Assembly: GCA_025058315.1 (NCBI GenBank)
Contig: JANXET010000005.1
Coordinates: forward strand, 34,955-98,954
Direction: 5' to 3'
Length of the DNA: 64,000 nucleotides
DNA from: Candidatus Bathyarchaeota archaeon
Lineage (GTDB): Archaea > Thermoproteota > Bathyarchaeia > Bathyarchaeales > Bathycorpusculaceae
Shown: positions 62,461-64,000 of the stretch, piece after piece
Layout: each line of letters opens with the position of its first letter
Position numbering within the stretch: the first letter of the stretch is position 1
Made by a program: the position numbers and the translations under genes
Notes under the pieces: model-generated
Seen by the model: the letters and a program-made list of their open reading frames with translations, nothing else
Database searches by the model: none
What the model was told of the DNA's origin: nothing

Positions 62461-62708
62461 GGAGCTTCCTCTACGCATATTGTGTAATTATCCTTTGTAG
62501 GGTTAGCTAAAAGCCGCCTACACATTTCCTCCGTCTTATTCGCAGCCTCATCATGGGACGCCGCGTTTAAAAGTAAAGTGTAAACTTTGCTGACGCTCAC
62601 ATTTTCCACACTGTAGCCAAGCTCCCTGAGCAGGCGAGCGGTGGTTTCGCCTTCAGGGTCACTGTGGCCGGGTTTTAGGCTTACCTCAACCTTTACACGG
62701 TACCTCAT
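62457..62708 (-). CDS. purS: Phosphoribosylformylglycinamidine synthase subunit PurS
   Basis: 83 residues of the small FGAM synthase subunit that bridges PurL and PurQ. The pattern YRVKVEVSLKPGHSDPEGETTARLLRELG and VENVSVSKVYTL is typical of PurS. It is located between purM and purL with about 20 bases upstream and a four-base overlap downstream. Confidence 0.95.
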   Translation of the reverse strand: MRYRVKVEVSLKPGHSDPEGETTARLLRELGYSVENVSVSKVYTLLLNAASHDEAANKTEEMCRRLLANPTKDNYTICVEEAP

Positions 62709-62730
62709 ATGTTAACCACTTTCCACAGGG

Positions 62731-63819
62731 TTAATCTTGCGCAAGCGTGATTTTACGGTTTCCATAATGTATTTTTATTCCAGGCGTGGCTGTTACTTGG
62801 CCTATTTGCTCAGCCTGCACTCCTGATTTTTCCAGAACATCCAGAGCCTTGTCCTTTTCCGCTGGATTGACGATTACGGCGAAGCCCCATCCCATGTTGA
62901 AGGTTTTGAACATTTCCTGGTCCGTTATTCCTCCGTAAAGCTCCCTTGCAGTGTCCTGTATAAGTTTGAATATGGGTTGCGGTTTGAAGTTGGTGAATTT
63001 GAAGCCTATATCCTTTGAGAACTGGGCTAGCCGGTTAAACTTCAGATAGGCATCTCCTGTTATGTGCACGGCGCCCTTTACTTTAACATCTTCCAGAACA
63101 GCCATTATAGGCTTCACGTAGATCCGGGTGGGTTCAAGAATCTCGTAGACCAATTCTCGGTTTAGGGGTTCAGGAACATCGAATGGGTCGTATTTGCCTC
63201 CCCATTGCCGGAAAAGCACTTTTCGGGCCAGGGTTACGCCGTTGCTGTGTATACCTGAGCTTCGCAGCCCTATAATGGCGTCTCCAGACTTGATGTCTCT
63301 TCCGGTTATCAGCTTTTCCCTCGAAACCTCACCTATGCTGGCGAAAACCATGTCGAAGCCTTTGCCCTCTACAAGTCCCTTGATGAGTTCCGAAACGTCG
63401 CCTATTTCGCCTCCTGGAACCACGCATCCTGCTTCAGAGGCGCCTTTTGCTACACCTTTTAGCCATTCTCTGACAAGCGTCGGATTTGAAACCTGAACAT
63501 GAATATTATCCACAACGGCCAGAGGTCTGGCTCCAGACCTTATAACATCGTTCACAGCCATGGCCACGCCGTCAACACCTATAGTGTCATATTTTTCAGC
63601 CAGTTGAGCGACAAGAACCTTCGTGCCTACACCCTCAATCACAAGATCTAAGTAGCAGTCTCCGCGGAATGGAAAAACCACGCCGTAGGGAAGCTGAACG
63701 ACCTCGCCGTAACGGCTTAAGCCATAAGTTTCCCTCAGAATCTCAAGGGCCTTTTTGGATTCAGCCCTAACCCGCCTATCCACGCCGGCCTCGGCGTATG
63801 TGATTCTACGCAAAGGCAA
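62731..63819 (-). CDS. purM: Phosphoribosylformylglycinamidine cyclo-ligase (AIR synthase)
   Basis: 362 residues. PurM closes the imidazole ring. Signatures are DLVIEGVGTKVLVAQ near residue 60, YDTIGVDGVAMAVNDVI near 80, GEIGDVSELIKGL near 135 and the later HITGDAYLKFNRLA near 255, an ATP-dependent fold shared with PurL. It is the first gene of the minus-strand purine operon purM-purS-purL-purQ. A TATA-like element lies about 35-40 bases upstream. The tRNA-Gly is divergent. Confidence 0.96.
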   Translation of the reverse strand: MPLRRITYAEAGVDRRVRAESKKALEILRETYGLSRYGEVVQLPYGVVFPFRGDCYLDLVIEGVGTKVLVAQLAEKYDTIGVDGVAMAVNDVIRSGARPLAVVDNIHVQVSNPTLVREWLKGVAKGASEAGCVVPGGEIGDVSELIKGLVEGKGFDMVFASIGEVSREKLITGRDIKSGDAIIGLRSSGIHSNGVTLARKVLFRQWGGKYDPFDVPEPLNRELVYEILEPTRIYVKPIMAVLEDVKVKGAVHITGDAYLKFNRLAQFSKDIGFKFTNFKPQPIFKLIQDTARELYGGITDQEMFKTFNMGWGFAVIVNPAEKDKALDVLEKSGVQAEQIGQVTATPGIKIHYGNRKITLAQD

Positions 63820-63850
63820 TGCACTCCAAAATTTATTTTACAGTTTGGGG

Positions 63851-63861
63851 TCTTTATACTT
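63851..63861 (-). promoter_or_regulatory. TATA box of the purM operon
   Basis: Read on the minus strand the sequence is AAGTATAAAGA, 32-42 bases upstream of the purM ATG at 63819. This fits an archaeal promoter with a very short leader and is the only promoter-like element in the 100-base gap to tRNA-Gly. Confidence 0.5.
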
Positions 63862-63920
63862 GTTGCACACAAAATCACAGTAATGGATAAAAGAGTAGCA
63901 AAAATGATTTTCATACAAGT

Positions 63921-63996
63921 GCGGCCGTAGTCTAGCCTGGCAGGACTTCGGCCTCCCGAGCCGGCGACCCGGGTTCAAATCCCGGCGGCCGCACCA
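63921..63996 (+). tRNA. tRNA-Gly (CCC)
   Basis: Acceptor GCGGCCG/CGGCCGC, D-stem GTCT-type arm with the AGCCTGGC loop, anticodon stem TCGGC/GCCGG (one U-G pair) with loop CTCCCGA giving anticodon CCC, and T-arm CCGGG-TTCAAAT-CCCGG. Discriminator A (63993), followed by an encoded CCA (63994-63996), unlike the initiator tRNA. No intron. The T-loop matches the spliced form predicted for the initiator. Confidence 0.95.
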
Positions 63997-64000
63997 TAAT

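Overview
The window looks like a chromosome segment of a TACK-type archaeon, most probably a Bathyarchaeia-like lineage. The evidence is a group II chaperonin, TFB, RpoK, Gar1, L7Ae, Alba, a Cdc48/VAT ATPase, FEN-1, aEF-1beta, ribosomal proteins eS26, eS28, eL24 and eL40, archaeal lipid enzymes, a formylmethanofuran:H4MPT formyltransferase homologue, and introns with bulge-helix-bulge (BHB) geometry. TTG and GTG starts are frequent, Shine-Dalgarno sites are common and coding density is high. I see no CRISPR array, prophage or intact insertion sequence. The lineage assignment is inference from gene content.

Layout. 1-14.4 kb: a truncated sugar aminotransferase, an NAD-kinase-like protein, TrpB2 divergent from an ACT regulator, a broken etfA, thermosome and a hidden rpoK, dihydroorotase with a Mut7-C nuclease, FAU-1 with RtcA, acylphosphatase, and a GMP synthase subunit. 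14.4-26 kb: a gene-free stretch with a possible decayed ORF, a ribbon-helix-helix protein, pyrF, a B3/B4-domain protein, an EamA permease, a COG1709 regulator, DUF72, a type-4 uracil-DNA glycosylase, a CDP-alcohol phosphatidyltransferase, eS26, Trm5 and an ArsR-like regulator. 26-41 kb: glmS, an apparently intron-split pcm, FEN-1, Zn-ribbon/aEF-1beta/Cdc48, geranylgeranyl reductase, Pth2, TruD, a DHH protein, MAT, a GPN GTPase and a CinA-like protein. 41-52 kb: two radical SAM genes, a candidate C/D box sRNA, PAC2, an intron-bearing initiator tRNA, a SPASM radical SAM protein, the L7Ae/eS28/eL24 cluster, Gar1 and TFB, eL40, and Alba. 51.5-64 kb: a NusA-like KH protein with aspS, then two convergent purine operons (purF-purD-HAD-ftr-pfkB against purM-purS-purL-purQ), ending in tRNA-Gly(CCC).

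Most notable. (1) pcm is interrupted by 32 nt that fold as a BHB motif whose predicted cuts restore the reading frame exactly. (2) The initiator tRNA carries a 28-nt BHB intron inside its T-loop. (3) A candidate C/D sRNA at 44.45 kb has two 12-nt guides, one able to pair with the universally conserved 790 loop of 16S rRNA. (4) An Ftr homologue is translationally coupled inside the purine operon, suggesting a C1-donor link. (5) rpoK and the complete TFB both lack a canonical start codon. (6) rpl40e and a lysine-rich micro-ORF sit in what looks like an empty gap. (7) Duplicated micro-ORFs precede glmS.
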